Positions 15,350 through 24,803 of a stretch of 41,250 nt of DNA are shown here, piece by piece. The stretch is taken from positions 1-41,250 of the forward strand of contig JAFSTK010000127.1 of the NCBI GenBank assembly GCA_017450535.1, given 5' to 3'. This DNA comes from Treponema sp. GTDB taxonomy: Bacteria; Spirochaetota; Spirochaetia; Treponematales; Treponemataceae. Under the pieces are notes generated by a model. It ran no database searches. It was not told where the DNA came from and was given only the letters and a program-made list of their open reading frames with translations. Every line of letters starts with the position of its first letter. The first letter of the stretch is position 1. The position numbers and the translations under genes were made by a program.

Positions 15350-17698
15350 ATGAATACATTGAACGACACGCAGATTGGAGAGACAGTCCGCATTGAGAAA
15401 TTGGGCGGAAACGGTGAGCTTCGCCAGCACTTTTTGGACATGGGCATTATTCCGGGTGCGGAAATCACACTGGTAAAATATGCGCCGCTTGGTGACCCCA
15501 TGGAATTTCGTCTGCATGGCTATGAGCTTACATTGCGTGTGGCGGACGCGGAACAGATTGCGGTCAGTCCTGTTGAAAAAACGACTGTCGAGCAAATTGA
15601 GACTTCACATTCAAAATCGCATCACCCCGGTTTGGGCGAGGGCGGAAAATTTCATGCGAAAGGCGACGGAAATCCGCTTCCTGACGGAACAAAACTTACA
15701 TTCGCGCTCGTTGGAAATCAGAACTGCGGAAAGACTACGCTTTTTAATAAACTCACTGGTTCAAATCAGCATGTGGGAAACTTTCCCGGCGTGACGGTTG
15801 ACCGAAAAACTGGCGTAATCCGCGGACATGAAGATACGCTTATCACGGACTTGCCCGGCATTTATTCGATGTCGCCATATTCGAGCGAGGAACGCATTTC
15901 ACGGAATTTTGTGCTTGAAGAAAAACCGCATGCCATCATCAACATTGTGGACGCGACGAACATCGAGCGCAATTTGTACCTCACGATGCAGCTTTTGGAG
16001 CTGAACATTCCGATGGTTATCGCGCTCAACATGATGGACGAGGTGACGGCAAACGGCGGCTCAATCGATGTGAACAGCATGGAATCTATTCTGGGCGTTC
16101 CAGTCGTTCCGATTTCAGCGAAGAAAAATCAGGGTATCGAAGAATTGGTGGAGCATGCCATGCATGTGGCGAAAAATCAGGAGCCGCCTCTTCGGCAAGA
16201 TTTTTGTGACAAGACAGACAATGGGGGAGCGGTTCATCGCGCGTTGCATGGTATTATCCATTTGATTGAAGACCATGCGGAGAGCGCAAAGATTCCCGTG
16301 CGATTTGCAGCGAGTAAATTGCTGGAAGGCGACAAACTTATTCTCTATCAACTTAACCTTGATGTGAACGAAAAGGAAACGCTGGAGCACATCACGCTGC
16401 AAATGGAAGCCGAGCGAAAATTGGACAGAAGCGCGGCAATTGCTGACATGCGTTATTCGTTCATCTACCGCCTCTGTGACGCGACTGTAAAACGTCCTAA
16501 AGAGAGCAAAGAGCGTACCCGAAGCCAGATGCTTGACCGCATTCTTACGGGAAAATGGACAGCGATTCCTGCTTTCATCGGCATTATGGCGCTTGTGTTC
16601 TACCTTACGTTTAATGTTTTTGGCGCGTGGCTGCAGGATTTGCTTGAAATCGGCATAGAAAAATTGACGGCTGTTACGGACAGCGCGCTTACGGCAATTG
16701 AAGTGAACGAAGGTCTACATGGGCTTGTTATTGACGGCATTTTTGCGGGCGTGGGAAGCGTGCTTTCGTTCCTGCCGATTATTGTGACACTTTTTTTCTT
16801 TCTCTCTCTGCTGGAAGATTCGGGATATATCGCGCGCGTTGCATTCTTTATGGACAAACTGTTGCGAAAAATCGGGCTTTCGGGGCGGAGCATTGTGCCT
16901 CTCTTGATTGGTTTTGGTTGTTCAGTTCCAGCAGTAATGTCTACGCGCACGCTTCCAAGTGAACGTGACCGACGCATGACAATTTTGCTCACTCCGTTTA
17001 TGAGTTGTACGGCAAAGCTTCCGATTTACGCTTTTTTTGTGAACGCTTTTTTTCCGCAGTATGGCGCGCTGATTATGACGGGCTTGTATCTGTTGGGAAT
17101 CCTTGTTGGAATCAGTGTGGCATTTTTATATAGAAAGACATTGTTCAAAGGTGAGGCGGTTCCGTTTGTGATGGAGCTTCCGAATTATCGTTTGCCCGGC
17201 GTTCAGAACACGGCGCAACTTTTGTGGGAAAAGGCGAAGGACTTTTTGCAGCGCGCGTTCACGGTGATTTTTATGGCGACCATCATCGTGTGGTTTTTGC
17301 AGCATTTTAACTGGAAATTGCAGTTTGTCAACGATGCGGAACTAAGTATCCTTGCCTCGGTCGCAAAACTTCTCAATCCGATTATGGCTCCCGTGGGACT
17401 GGGCGAGTGGCAGATTACTGTCGCGCTCGTAAGCGGTTTTATGGCAAAGGAAAGCGTCGTCTCCACACTCCAGATTCTTTTCGCAGGCGATGTGTCGGCA
17501 ATGCTCACGCCTCTTGCGGCAGGAAGTCTTTTGGTGTTCAGCCTGTTGTATACACCTTGTATTGCGGCAATTACTTCGGTGAAGCGTGAGTTGGGCACGC
17601 GCTGGGCTGTCAGTGTGGTTTTGTGGCAGTGCGCGATTGCCTGGCTCTGTGCTCTTGCAGTGCGCCTGATTGGGCTTGCGCTGGGAGCGGGTTGCTGA
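15350..17698 (+). CDS. feoB: FeoA-FeoB fusion, ferrous iron transporter
   Basis: A 782-residue fusion. Residues about 1-75 are a FeoA SH3-like domain (DMGIIPGAEITLVKYAPLGD). After a His/Ser/Gly-rich linker comes the FeoB GTPase (about 115-275): G1 GNQNCGKTTLFN, G2 in FPGVTVDRKTG, G3 DLPGIYSM, G4 NMMDE, with the NFeoB helical regulatory domain after it. The C-terminal half holds the membrane helices and the two Gate regions, including FGCSVPAVMSTRTLPSERDRR and YTPCIAAITSVKRELG with their conserved cysteines. It imports Fe(II) across the inner membrane, needed locally by the iron-rich hydrogenase encoded next door. FeoA is normally a separate gene; no FeoC is seen. Confidence 0.95.
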   Translation: MNTLNDTQIGETVRIEKLGGNGELRQHFLDMGIIPGAEITLVKYAPLGDPMEFRLHGYELTLRVADAEQIAVSPVEKTTVEQIETSHSKSHHPGLGEGGKFHAKGDGNPLPDGTKLTFALVGNQNCGKTTLFNKLTGSNQHVGNFPGVTVDRKTGVIRGHEDTLITDLPGIYSMSPYSSEERISRNFVLEEKPHAIINIVDATNIERNLYLTMQLLELNIPMVIALNMMDEVTANGGSIDVNSMESILGVPVVPISAKKNQGIEELVEHAMHVAKNQEPPLRQDFCDKTDNGGAVHRALHGIIHLIEDHAESAKIPVRFAASKLLEGDKLILYQLNLDVNEKETLEHITLQMEAERKLDRSAAIADMRYSFIYRLCDATVKRPKESKERTRSQMLDRILTGKWTAIPAFIGIMALVFYLTFNVFGAWLQDLLEIGIEKLTAVTDSALTAIEVNEGLHGLVIDGIFAGVGSVLSFLPIIVTLFFFLSLLEDSGYIARVAFFMDKLLRKIGLSGRSIVPLLIGFGCSVPAVMSTRTLPSERDRRMTILLTPFMSCTAKLPIYAFFVNAFFPQYGALIMTGLYLLGILVGISVAFLYRKTLFKGEAVPFVMELPNYRLPGVQNTAQLLWEKAKDFLQRAFTVIFMATIIVWFLQHFNWKLQFVNDAELSILASVAKLLNPIMAPVGLGEWQITVALVSGFMAKESVVSTLQILFAGDVSAMLTPLAAGSLLVFSLLYTPCIAAITSVKRELGTRWAVSVVLWQCAIAWLCALAVRLIGLALGAGC

Positions 17699-17713
17699 CA
17701 GCGCAAAAACTCA

Positions 17714-19420
17714 TCAGTACTTTACGTGCAAAAGTTCGTGCGATTTGTGTCCCAATGGTTTTTCGAGGAAGTTTTTGTAACACTCCGCGATTTCCGGGTT
17801 CTCGTGACTAAAGCGAATCTTGTTGGCTTTGTCGAGCGAGTAGAGCACATTTGAGCGGGCCTGAACGTCAGCGCCTCCATCGTGGATTGGCTGACCTCCG
17901 CCGTTTATGCAGCCGCCGGGACATGCCATAATCTCAACAAAATCCCAGTCGCTTTTTCCGGCTTTTACCAGCTCCATGATTTTCCGTGCGTTTCCGAGAC
18001 CGCTTGCGACAGCCACTTTGATTTTTGTGCCGTTCAAGTCGAATTCGCTTTCTTTTATGCCTTCAAGACCGCGTACCACTTTGAATGCGTCTGCGTCAGG
18101 ATTGTTTCCGGTGACGAGTTTGTATGCCGTTCGGAGAGCCGCTTCCATAACGCCGCCTGTCGCGCCAAAAATGACGCCTGCGCCAGTGCTGACGCCCAGT
18201 GGCTTGTCAAAATCATCTTCTTCCGCTTCTTTCGGATTGATGTAATATGCTTTCAAAAGACGCGCGACTTCACGTGTGGTGAGCACTGCGTCCACATCTG
18301 CGCCAGTCTTGCAGGAATCCATGCCTTCAAGCGTGATTTCACGTTTCTTTGAGACACAGGGCATGAGCGAGACTACAAACAATTGTTTTGGGTCCACGCC
18401 AAGAATCTTCGCGTAGTAGGACTTTGCGATTGCGCCGAACATCTGCTGCGGAGACTTTGCGGAAGAAAGCCGTGAAAGATATTCCGGGTATTGTGTCTTC
18501 ATAAAACTTACCCAGCCCGGACAGCAGGACGTGAACATCGGAACGCGGGATTTTTTGATTTCGCCGAGCCGCTCCAAGAATTCGCTTCCTTCTTCCATAA
18601 TCGTAAGGTCCGCGCTGAAATTGGTGTCAAAAATGTAGTCAAAACCAACTTTGCGCAGGCTTCCGACGAGCCGTTTTTCCGTCGCTTCTGCATGGGTAAG
18701 ACCGAAATCTTCTCCCCAAGCCGCACGGACAGCAGGCGCAATCTGCACGATTGTGATTTTGTCGGGGTTTTCCACGGCGGAAAGCACTTTGCCCACATCG
18801 TCACGCGCATGGAGCGCTCCCACAGGACAATTCACGATGCACTGACCACAGAGCGAGCAGTCTGATTCTTCAAGTTTTTTGTTGTGGTTCACATTGACCG
18901 TTGTGCGCGAACCTGTGTTCACTACGTCCCAGATATTCAGCGTCTGAATTTTGTCGCAGACCTGCACACAACGCATACATTTTATACACTTGCTTGTGTC
19001 GCGGATGAGCGGGAAGTCAAAATTGATTGGCTTTTCTTCGGGAACATTGTCGTAGGGCAAATCCGTGATGTTGAGAATCTGCGCGATGTCCTGAAGCGAA
19101 CAGTTTGAGCTACGCACACAGGTGGCGCAGTGAAAATTGTGCTGTGAGAGAATCAGTTTTACGTTCGTCTTGCGCACACGGCGGGCTTTTTCTGAATGCG
19201 TGAGCACTTCCATGCCTTCCGTGACGACAGAATTACACGCCGGAACACATTTTTCGATTCCCTTGACTTCGACCACGCACACACGGCATGCTCCGATTTC
19301 GTTCAAATCTTTTAAGAAACAGAGTGTCGGAATCGTGATGCCGACTGATTTTGCCGCTTCGAGAATCGTCGTTCCTTCGGGAACTGATGTTTGAATGCCA
19401 TTTATTGTAAGATTTACCAT
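17714..19420 (-). CDS. hydA: [FeFe] hydrogenase catalytic subunit (HydA/HndD type)
   Basis: A 568-residue iron hydrogenase that evolves or takes up H2. From the N-terminus: a 2Fe-2S domain (cysteines in CFLKD, ACRVC and VPAC, about 34-62), a His-ligated 4Fe-4S site (HNFHCATCVRSSNC, about 94-107), two 4Fe-4S ferredoxin clusters (CIKCMRCVQVC and CSLCGQCIVNC), then the H-cluster domain. Its three signatures are intact: TSCCPGW (near 297), MPCVSKKRE (near 353) and MACPGGCINGGGQP (near 498). Its ATG overlaps the end of the upstream flavoprotein gene by 7 bases, so the two are translationally coupled. It probably disposes of fermentation electrons as H2. No HydE, HydF or HydG maturase is in the window. 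Confidence 0.96.
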   Translation of the reverse strand: MVNLTINGIQTSVPEGTTILEAAKSVGITIPTLCFLKDLNEIGACRVCVVEVKGIEKCVPACNSVVTEGMEVLTHSEKARRVRKTNVKLILSQHNFHCATCVRSSNCSLQDIAQILNITDLPYDNVPEEKPINFDFPLIRDTSKCIKCMRCVQVCDKIQTLNIWDVVNTGSRTTVNVNHNKKLEESDCSLCGQCIVNCPVGALHARDDVGKVLSAVENPDKITIVQIAPAVRAAWGEDFGLTHAEATEKRLVGSLRKVGFDYIFDTNFSADLTIMEEGSEFLERLGEIKKSRVPMFTSCCPGWVSFMKTQYPEYLSRLSSAKSPQQMFGAIAKSYYAKILGVDPKQLFVVSLMPCVSKKREITLEGMDSCKTGADVDAVLTTREVARLLKAYYINPKEAEEDDFDKPLGVSTGAGVIFGATGGVMEAALRTAYKLVTGNNPDADAFKVVRGLEGIKESEFDLNGTKIKVAVASGLGNARKIMELVKAGKSDWDFVEIMACPGGCINGGGQPIHDGGADVQARSNVLYSLDKANKIRFSHENPEIAECYKNFLEKPLGHKSHELLHVKY

Positions 19421-21249
19421 GTTTCTTTTCTCCCGCCTCTGAATGAACCGAAGCCAAAATGGTCACAGCGGAGACAACGACCCGCTTCCTGACACGCCTC
19501 CTCGCACGTCATGCCGTTTTCAATCGGCTTAAAGTCTGCCTTGCGTTCAATCGCGCTTCTGAATGACATTTCCACACGGCCGCAGGCTTTTTTGTTCGTG
19601 TAGTCAGGCTCCGGGATTTGTACGTCCGAGCTGATTTCGTGGTGAAAGCCCAAATATTCGTCGATGTTCGCCGCCGCAACTTTTCCCGCCGCAATCGCAC
19701 GAATCACCGTAGCAGGTCCCGTCACGCAGTCGCCGCCCGCAAAGATTCCCGGAAGATTTTGAATCTCACTTGAATCCAATGCCTCAATTGCGCCACGTTT
19801 AACGCCGATGCCGAATTCTTCAAACGGCTTTGATACAATTCCCTGACCAATCGCAACGAGAATCAAATCGCATTCGATTTTTTCTTCAGGAAGATTTGCA
19901 TTTTTTGGAGCGGGGCGGCCATAAGACACTTCGCTTATCATCTGCGGCTGAACGACGAGCGCGGTAACTTTGTGGTCTTTGTCCGTCTCAATCCGCACAG
20001 GCGCTTTCAGTTCAACGACTTCGCAGCCTTCTTCTTCTGCGCCTTCAATTTCCTCAAACAATGCCGTCATGTCGGCTTTTCGTCGGCGGTACACAATTTT
20101 GACTGAATCTGCGCCCGCACGCACTGCAGAACGCGCCACATCCATCGCTACGTTTCCGCCACCAACGACGACGACGCGCTTTCCCTTGTAGTTTGGAATT
20201 TCATCGTCACCAATCGCACGGAGCATTTCGACGGCTGGAATCACGCCAATCGCACCTTCTTCGCCCTCAAGCCCAAGTTTTTTGTCAGTGTGCGCGCCGA
20301 TGGCAATGTACACCGCATCATATTGATTTTTGAGTTCCAGCATGGAGATGTCTTTTCCGACGCTGATTTCAGTTTTGACTTCGATTCCTGCGGACAAAAT
20401 TGCGTTGATATCTTCTTCAAGTTTTTCACGCGGAAGCCTGTAATTCGGGATTCCGTAACGGAGCATGCCACCGAGTTTTTTTCGCTGCTCAAAGATTGTG
20501 ACCTTGTGTCCCATGAGCGAAAGATAATACGCCGCAGAAAGTCCGCCCGGACCTCCGCCAACGACAGCGACACGCTTACCGGTGGAAGGCGCACAATTTG
20601 GAATCGGCACATTGCCTGCCATATCCACTGCGACACGCTTTAATCCGCGAATATTTACGGATGAGTCGAGCATGTTTCGTTTACAGCGGTTTTCGCACGG
20701 ATGCTCACAGATGAAAGCGCAGACAACGGGCATAGGATTGTCTTTTCTGATAAGACGCACCGCATCGGCATAGCGTTTTTGTGAGACGAGCGCGATGTAG
20801 CCCGGAATGTCCACGGCGGCAGGGCAGAGTGACACACAAGCAGGCGGCTGGTTTGAGTTGCACACACAATGATGCTCAGTGATATGCGATACAAAATCAT
20901 CGCGGCAGTCGTCCACGCATTTTACCGCCATGCGCGCCGCCTCAAAGCCAATCGCACAATCTGCAGACTCGTAGATGCTTTGCGCCGTTTCTCTGATGAG
21001 GTCAATTGTTTTTAAGGTTGCGTTCCCGTCAAGAACTGAATCCAAAAGGCGCGCCAATTGGAAAAGTCCCACGCGGCAGGGAACACATTTTCCGCAGGAT
21101 TGGGCAAGACAGAGTTTGATGAAGGAACTTGTCAAATCGACATAACATAATCCCGGTGGACTAGCCACAATCCGCCGCTCAAGTTCCGTGTACAGCGCTT
21201 CAATCGTAATCTGCGCCTGGTCTTTCGTTTTGATACTTAGTCGGCTCAT
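19414..21249 (-). CDS. NuoF-tail / GltD-like flavoprotein, partner of the hydrogenase
   Basis: A 611-residue fusion with three parts. Residues about 30-120 match the C-terminal 4Fe-4S domain of NuoF/HydB (SCGKCVPCRVG and a later Cys in ADCAIG), but the FMN/NADH-binding part of NuoF is missing. Residues about 125-215 are the Fer4_20 iron-sulfur domain of GltD and NfnB relatives (CVSLCPAAVD, CEHPCENRCKR). The rest has an FAD Rossmann motif (VAVVGGGPGGLSAAYYL, near 230), and an NAD(P) motif (VVVVGGGNVAMD, near 355). Cys-rich CLRCDHFG lies at the C-terminus. It likely passes electrons between NAD(P)H and the coupled hydrogenase, possibly by flavin-based bifurcation. That mechanism is inference. 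The gene follows recJ by 3 bases. Confidence 0.85.
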   Translation of the reverse strand: MSRLSIKTKDQAQITIEALYTELERRIVASPPGLCYVDLTSSFIKLCLAQSCGKCVPCRVGLFQLARLLDSVLDGNATLKTIDLIRETAQSIYESADCAIGFEAARMAVKCVDDCRDDFVSHITEHHCVCNSNQPPACVSLCPAAVDIPGYIALVSQKRYADAVRLIRKDNPMPVVCAFICEHPCENRCKRNMLDSSVNIRGLKRVAVDMAGNVPIPNCAPSTGKRVAVVGGGPGGLSAAYYLSLMGHKVTIFEQRKKLGGMLRYGIPNYRLPREKLEEDINAILSAGIEVKTEISVGKDISMLELKNQYDAVYIAIGAHTDKKLGLEGEEGAIGVIPAVEMLRAIGDDEIPNYKGKRVVVVGGGNVAMDVARSAVRAGADSVKIVYRRRKADMTALFEEIEGAEEEGCEVVELKAPVRIETDKDHKVTALVVQPQMISEVSYGRPAPKNANLPEEKIECDLILVAIGQGIVSKPFEEFGIGVKRGAIEALDSSEIQNLPGIFAGGDCVTGPATVIRAIAAGKVAAANIDEYLGFHHEISSDVQIPEPDYTNKKACGRVEMSFRSAIERKADFKPIENGMTCEEACQEAGRCLRCDHFGFGSFRGGRKETW

Positions 21250-21252
21250 TTA

Positions 21253-23400
21253 TTACTGCCTCCTTTCTGTAGTTTTTCTCACATCTTTCAAAACCATCTG
21301 CGGAGTCTCTACGCCGTTAAACAAATTCCGGTTGATTTCGTAGAGCACGTCCACGTAGTCGCCTTTTGCAAAATCTCTCCCAAGACGTTCGCCTTCGCCC
21401 CAAAAGAGCGCGGGCCATTTTGTTTCGCCACAGTCCAGCGTGAGTTTGAGATGCATGCGCTCAGTTTTTCCCATCAGCTGTGCATCGACAATTTTTAGTG
21501 ACTGCGACATAAATGTGAGCGGACGGTTTTCCTCACCATACGGCTCAAATTTGTCCACGACGTTCAGAATGTCGCTTTTGAGATAGGGCGGGGGAAGTTC
21601 AGCGTCCACGTCGATGGTCTCACTCTTGTCTGCTTCCAGCTCAATTGTAGGCGCAAGCAGTTCCAGCTCATGGGTGAACTCAGACAGTCGTTCTTTTTTC
21701 AGGCTGAATCCCGCGGCTGAATTGTGCCCGCCGTGGTTCAAAAAAAGCGCGTCCATTTTGTTCAAAAACCTGGTCACATCGTAGCCGCGGCAGCTGCGCA
21801 TGGAGCCGATAACCGTATCGTCCACCACAGTCGCCACAAGCGCGGGCACATTGTACTGACCCACCAGTTTTCCCGCCACAAGTCCTGAAATGCCACGGTG
21901 AATGCGCTCGTCAATAACGACACAGAGTTTTCCTGCGTGTGTCGCAAGACTTTTTTCCGCGTTTTCCATGGCATAGCCAAAAGACTCGGTGCCGAGTTGC
22001 TTGCGCTGTTCGTTCAGACTGAGTATTTTTGCCGCAAGCTCATCACGTTTTGACGGATTTTCTTCCATAAACAATTGTGCCGCAAGTTCAGGCTGCCCCA
22101 AACGACCTGCCGCATTCAGAACAGGAATGATTGACCAAGACAAATCGGTGCTGGTAATGCGTTTTCCAAGCATACCTTGATGCGACATCAGTTCCATAAG
22201 ACCCGCGCGCACTTTTCCCGCGTTGATTGCCGCAAGTCCGTGGTGAAGAAAAATGCGGTTTTCGTTTTTGAGCGGCATTACGTCAGCGAGCGCGGCAAGC
22301 GAAACCAATTGCAGCTCACGTTCTTCTGCCTGCGCATTTTGCGGGAACTGGGCGGCAAGCTGCTTGTTCATGTAGGTGACGAACAAATTGTAAAAGCCTT
22401 CGATTTCCGTTGCTTTTGCTGGATTATACCGCGCGATTTTTGAAAGCGTTTTGAGCCGCACGAGAGAAAGTGACGCTACTGACGGAATGAGTTTTGCGAT
22501 TTCAGGACGAATATCCATCAAATTGAATTCAACGCCGTTTCCAAAGACAGCGGACAGCATTTTGCTGGTCAATTCGCCGTCCCATACAAAAATCTGCTGA
22601 CCACGCAAAAATTCTACGAGGCGCGTTTTGCTGATTGGTACAGTGCCGGGAATAATCGTCTCTTCAAGCAAGTCTTTTTGCACGAGGTTCTGCACTTTCA
22701 GGCAGCTGATTGTGTAGGCTTCATTTACCGGGCGCACTGAAAGGAGACAGATTTCCTGCTTGTAGAGCTCGCTCAAAGCAAAACGCAATGCGCTTGTCGT
22801 CTTGAATGCCACCGCACAGCCGGAGATGTCCGGGAACGGATAGCCTGCATCCTCACATTTTGCGTCCACGATGATTGCAGGTGAGGGGAGCACTTCCGGC
22901 GGATTGTGATGATCAAGCACGATGACATCGATTCCGAGACTTGCGGCGTAGGCAACTTCTTCTGTGTTTGAGATGCCGCAGTCCACGGTGACGATGAGCG
23001 TTCCGTAATCGGCGGCAAATTCGTCAATTGTCTGTTTGTTTAAGCCGTAGGCATCGTTTCCTCCGGGGAGCCGCCATTGTGTGTCGATTCCAAGCGCGGT
23101 AAAGCATTCGTAGAGCACCGTTGTACTTGTCACGCCGTCCACGTCGCGGTCGCCAAAAATCAGCACTTTTTCGCCTTCGTCCTTTGCCTGTAAAATGCGG
23201 TCTACCGCGTCCTCCATGTTGGAAAACTCAAACGGATTGTGCAAAAAACGCTTGTCATCTTCAAGAAAATATTGTATGTCTTCGCCCGTCGTCACACCGC
23301 GCCGAATCAAAATCGAAGCGGTAAGCGCGTCCACACCGTACTTTTCATGCAGCTCTTTGGTCAGCTCACGGGAGACGGGTTTTTTGTTCCAATTTTTCAT
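21253..23400 (-). CDS. recJ: Single-stranded-DNA exonuclease RecJ
   Basis: A 715-residue 5'-3' ssDNA exonuclease of the DHH family, acting in RecF-pathway recombination and mismatch repair. Motifs: FGDRDVDGVTS (about 81-91; the usual DYDxDG has Arg in place of Tyr), TVDCGIS, VLDHHNPP (about 160-167), and the DHHA1 motif GGHNSAAGFSL (near 554). The ATG at 23400 (MKNWNKKPVS) overlaps the stop of the phosphorylase gene as ATGA, which fixes the start; a longer in-frame reading to 23499 would run inside the upstream gene. A stretch of about 150 residues between the DHH and DHHA1 domains is not obvious core sequence. Confidence 0.93.
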   Translation of the reverse strand: MKNWNKKPVSRELTKELHEKYGVDALTASILIRRGVTTGEDIQYFLEDDKRFLHNPFEFSNMEDAVDRILQAKDEGEKVLIFGDRDVDGVTSTTVLYECFTALGIDTQWRLPGGNDAYGLNKQTIDEFAADYGTLIVTVDCGISNTEEVAYAASLGIDVIVLDHHNPPEVLPSPAIIVDAKCEDAGYPFPDISGCAVAFKTTSALRFALSELYKQEICLLSVRPVNEAYTISCLKVQNLVQKDLLEETIIPGTVPISKTRLVEFLRGQQIFVWDGELTSKMLSAVFGNGVEFNLMDIRPEIAKLIPSVASLSLVRLKTLSKIARYNPAKATEIEGFYNLFVTYMNKQLAAQFPQNAQAEERELQLVSLAALADVMPLKNENRIFLHHGLAAINAGKVRAGLMELMSHQGMLGKRITSTDLSWSIIPVLNAAGRLGQPELAAQLFMEENPSKRDELAAKILSLNEQRKQLGTESFGYAMENAEKSLATHAGKLCVVIDERIHRGISGLVAGKLVGQYNVPALVATVVDDTVIGSMRSCRGYDVTRFLNKMDALFLNHGGHNSAAGFSLKKERLSEFTHELELLAPTIELEADKSETIDVDAELPPPYLKSDILNVVDKFEPYGEENRPLTFMSQSLKIVDAQLMGKTERMHLKLTLDCGETKWPALFWGEGERLGRDFAKGDYVDVLYEINRNLFNGVETPQMVLKDVRKTTERRQ

Positions 23401-24731
23401 CAGTGGATTTCCTTGTAGATGAGCGGTTCTGCGGGAATCGCTTTCTCTGAGTAGAAAATCGCTTCTTCTTTGAGCAGTTTTGTTGCGGGCGCAAGACATG
23501 CGTCGTCTTTTCCGTATACGTCCAGAATCACATCGCCTTTCGCCACTTTGTCGCCGGTCTTTTTGTGCACGATAAAACCTGCGTCCGCGCAGACTGGTTC
23601 AGTTGTCTTGTTGCGTCCCACACCGAGGTAAACGCCTGCAAGCCCCGTCTTAAACGCATCGAGCCGCAAAAATCCGTCGCGTTCTGCGACAATCTGCGTG
23701 TGGAATTTTGAGCGGCGTTTTCCAATTTCAGAAAGCAATGTGTCGGGGTTCCCACCCTGTTGCTCCACATTTTTGAGGAAGCGTCGCAATGCCTCTCCGC
23801 TTTCCACCGCCTTTTTGCACTGTGCGATTCCGTCCGCCGTGTCCTTCGCTTTTCCGCCGAGAAGAAGCATTTCGGCTCCTAACGCGTAGGTGAGTTCCAT
23901 CACGTCGGCGGGGCCTTTTCCTTGCAGACACAGAACAGTCTCTTCAATTTCCAAAAAATTTCCGACCATCACGCCAAGCGGAGTGTTCATATTGGTAATC
24001 AGCGCGCTCGCTTTCTTTCCCATTGCCGCCGCTGTTTTGACAAGGCTTGTCGCCAATGCTTCCGCGTCCTCAGGTGTTTTCATAAACGCGCCGGAACCGC
24101 ATTTTACGTCGAACACAAGCCCGTCCGCACCTTCGGCAACTTTTTTGGAGAGAATGGACGCAGTGATAAGCGGAACTGATTCCACGGTGCCCGTCACATC
24201 GCGCAAGGCATACATTTTTTTGTCGGCGGGCGCAATGGTAGGGGTCTGTCCCATCATTGCAAATCCGTTTTCTGCCATGATTTTTCTGAACTGGTCGGGC
24301 GTGAGGTTCACGTTGTAGCCCGTGATTGATTCCAGTTTGTCCAACGTGCCGCCCGTGTGTCCCAAAGCGCGACCGCTCATCATCGGGTCTTGAACGCCAC
24401 ATGCGGCTACAATCGGCGCAAGCGGAATCGAAATCTTGTCTCCCACACCGCCGGTAGAATGCTTGTCAATAAACGGTCCGGTAAGTCCGTCTTTTCCGTG
24501 CAGTTCAATTACATCGCCTGAATGCAACATGCAGTCGGTGAGCACGCCGGTTTCCTCAAAGGTCATGCCGTTAAAATACACCGCCATGAGCCACGCTGAA
24601 ATCTGATATTCGGGAATCTCGCCCGAAACATAGCCGTCAATGAGGAATTTAATTTCTTCGCGGGTGAGAGTGGTGCTTTCGTTTCGTCCCTTCGTGCCGC
24701 GTTTTTTCATGATAATATCTGTCGCTCTCAT
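23400..24731 (-). CDS. Pyrimidine-nucleoside / thymidine phosphorylase
   Basis: A 443-residue enzyme that splits thymidine or uridine with phosphate into base and (deoxy)ribose-1-phosphate, feeding nucleoside salvage. The family signature SGRALGHTGGTLDKLE (about 118-133) is intact, as are KHSTGGVGDK (phosphate site, about 81-90) and the catalytic-region KKVAEG with DVKCGSGAFMK. The C-terminal barrel-sandwich domain (GFIVHKKTGDKVAKGDVIL) is present. The ATG at 24731 (MRATDIIMKKR) matches the usual N-terminus better than the GTG six bases upstream. Whether it is DeoA or Pdp cannot be settled from sequence alone. It overlaps recJ by ATGA. Confidence 0.93.
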   Translation of the reverse strand: MRATDIIMKKRGTKGRNESTTLTREEIKFLIDGYVSGEIPEYQISAWLMAVYFNGMTFEETGVLTDCMLHSGDVIELHGKDGLTGPFIDKHSTGGVGDKISIPLAPIVAACGVQDPMMSGRALGHTGGTLDKLESITGYNVNLTPDQFRKIMAENGFAMMGQTPTIAPADKKMYALRDVTGTVESVPLITASILSKKVAEGADGLVFDVKCGSGAFMKTPEDAEALATSLVKTAAAMGKKASALITNMNTPLGVMVGNFLEIEETVLCLQGKGPADVMELTYALGAEMLLLGGKAKDTADGIAQCKKAVESGEALRRFLKNVEQQGGNPDTLLSEIGKRRSKFHTQIVAERDGFLRLDAFKTGLAGVYLGVGRNKTTEPVCADAGFIVHKKTGDKVAKGDVILDVYGKDDACLAPATKLLKEEAIFYSEKAIPAEPLIYKEIH

Positions 24732-24803
24732 AATCACTTTCTATTTTACTGCATTTTCGGGAATTGCGCCACTTAAATTTTTACGACAGTGAGGGCGTGC
24801 GCG

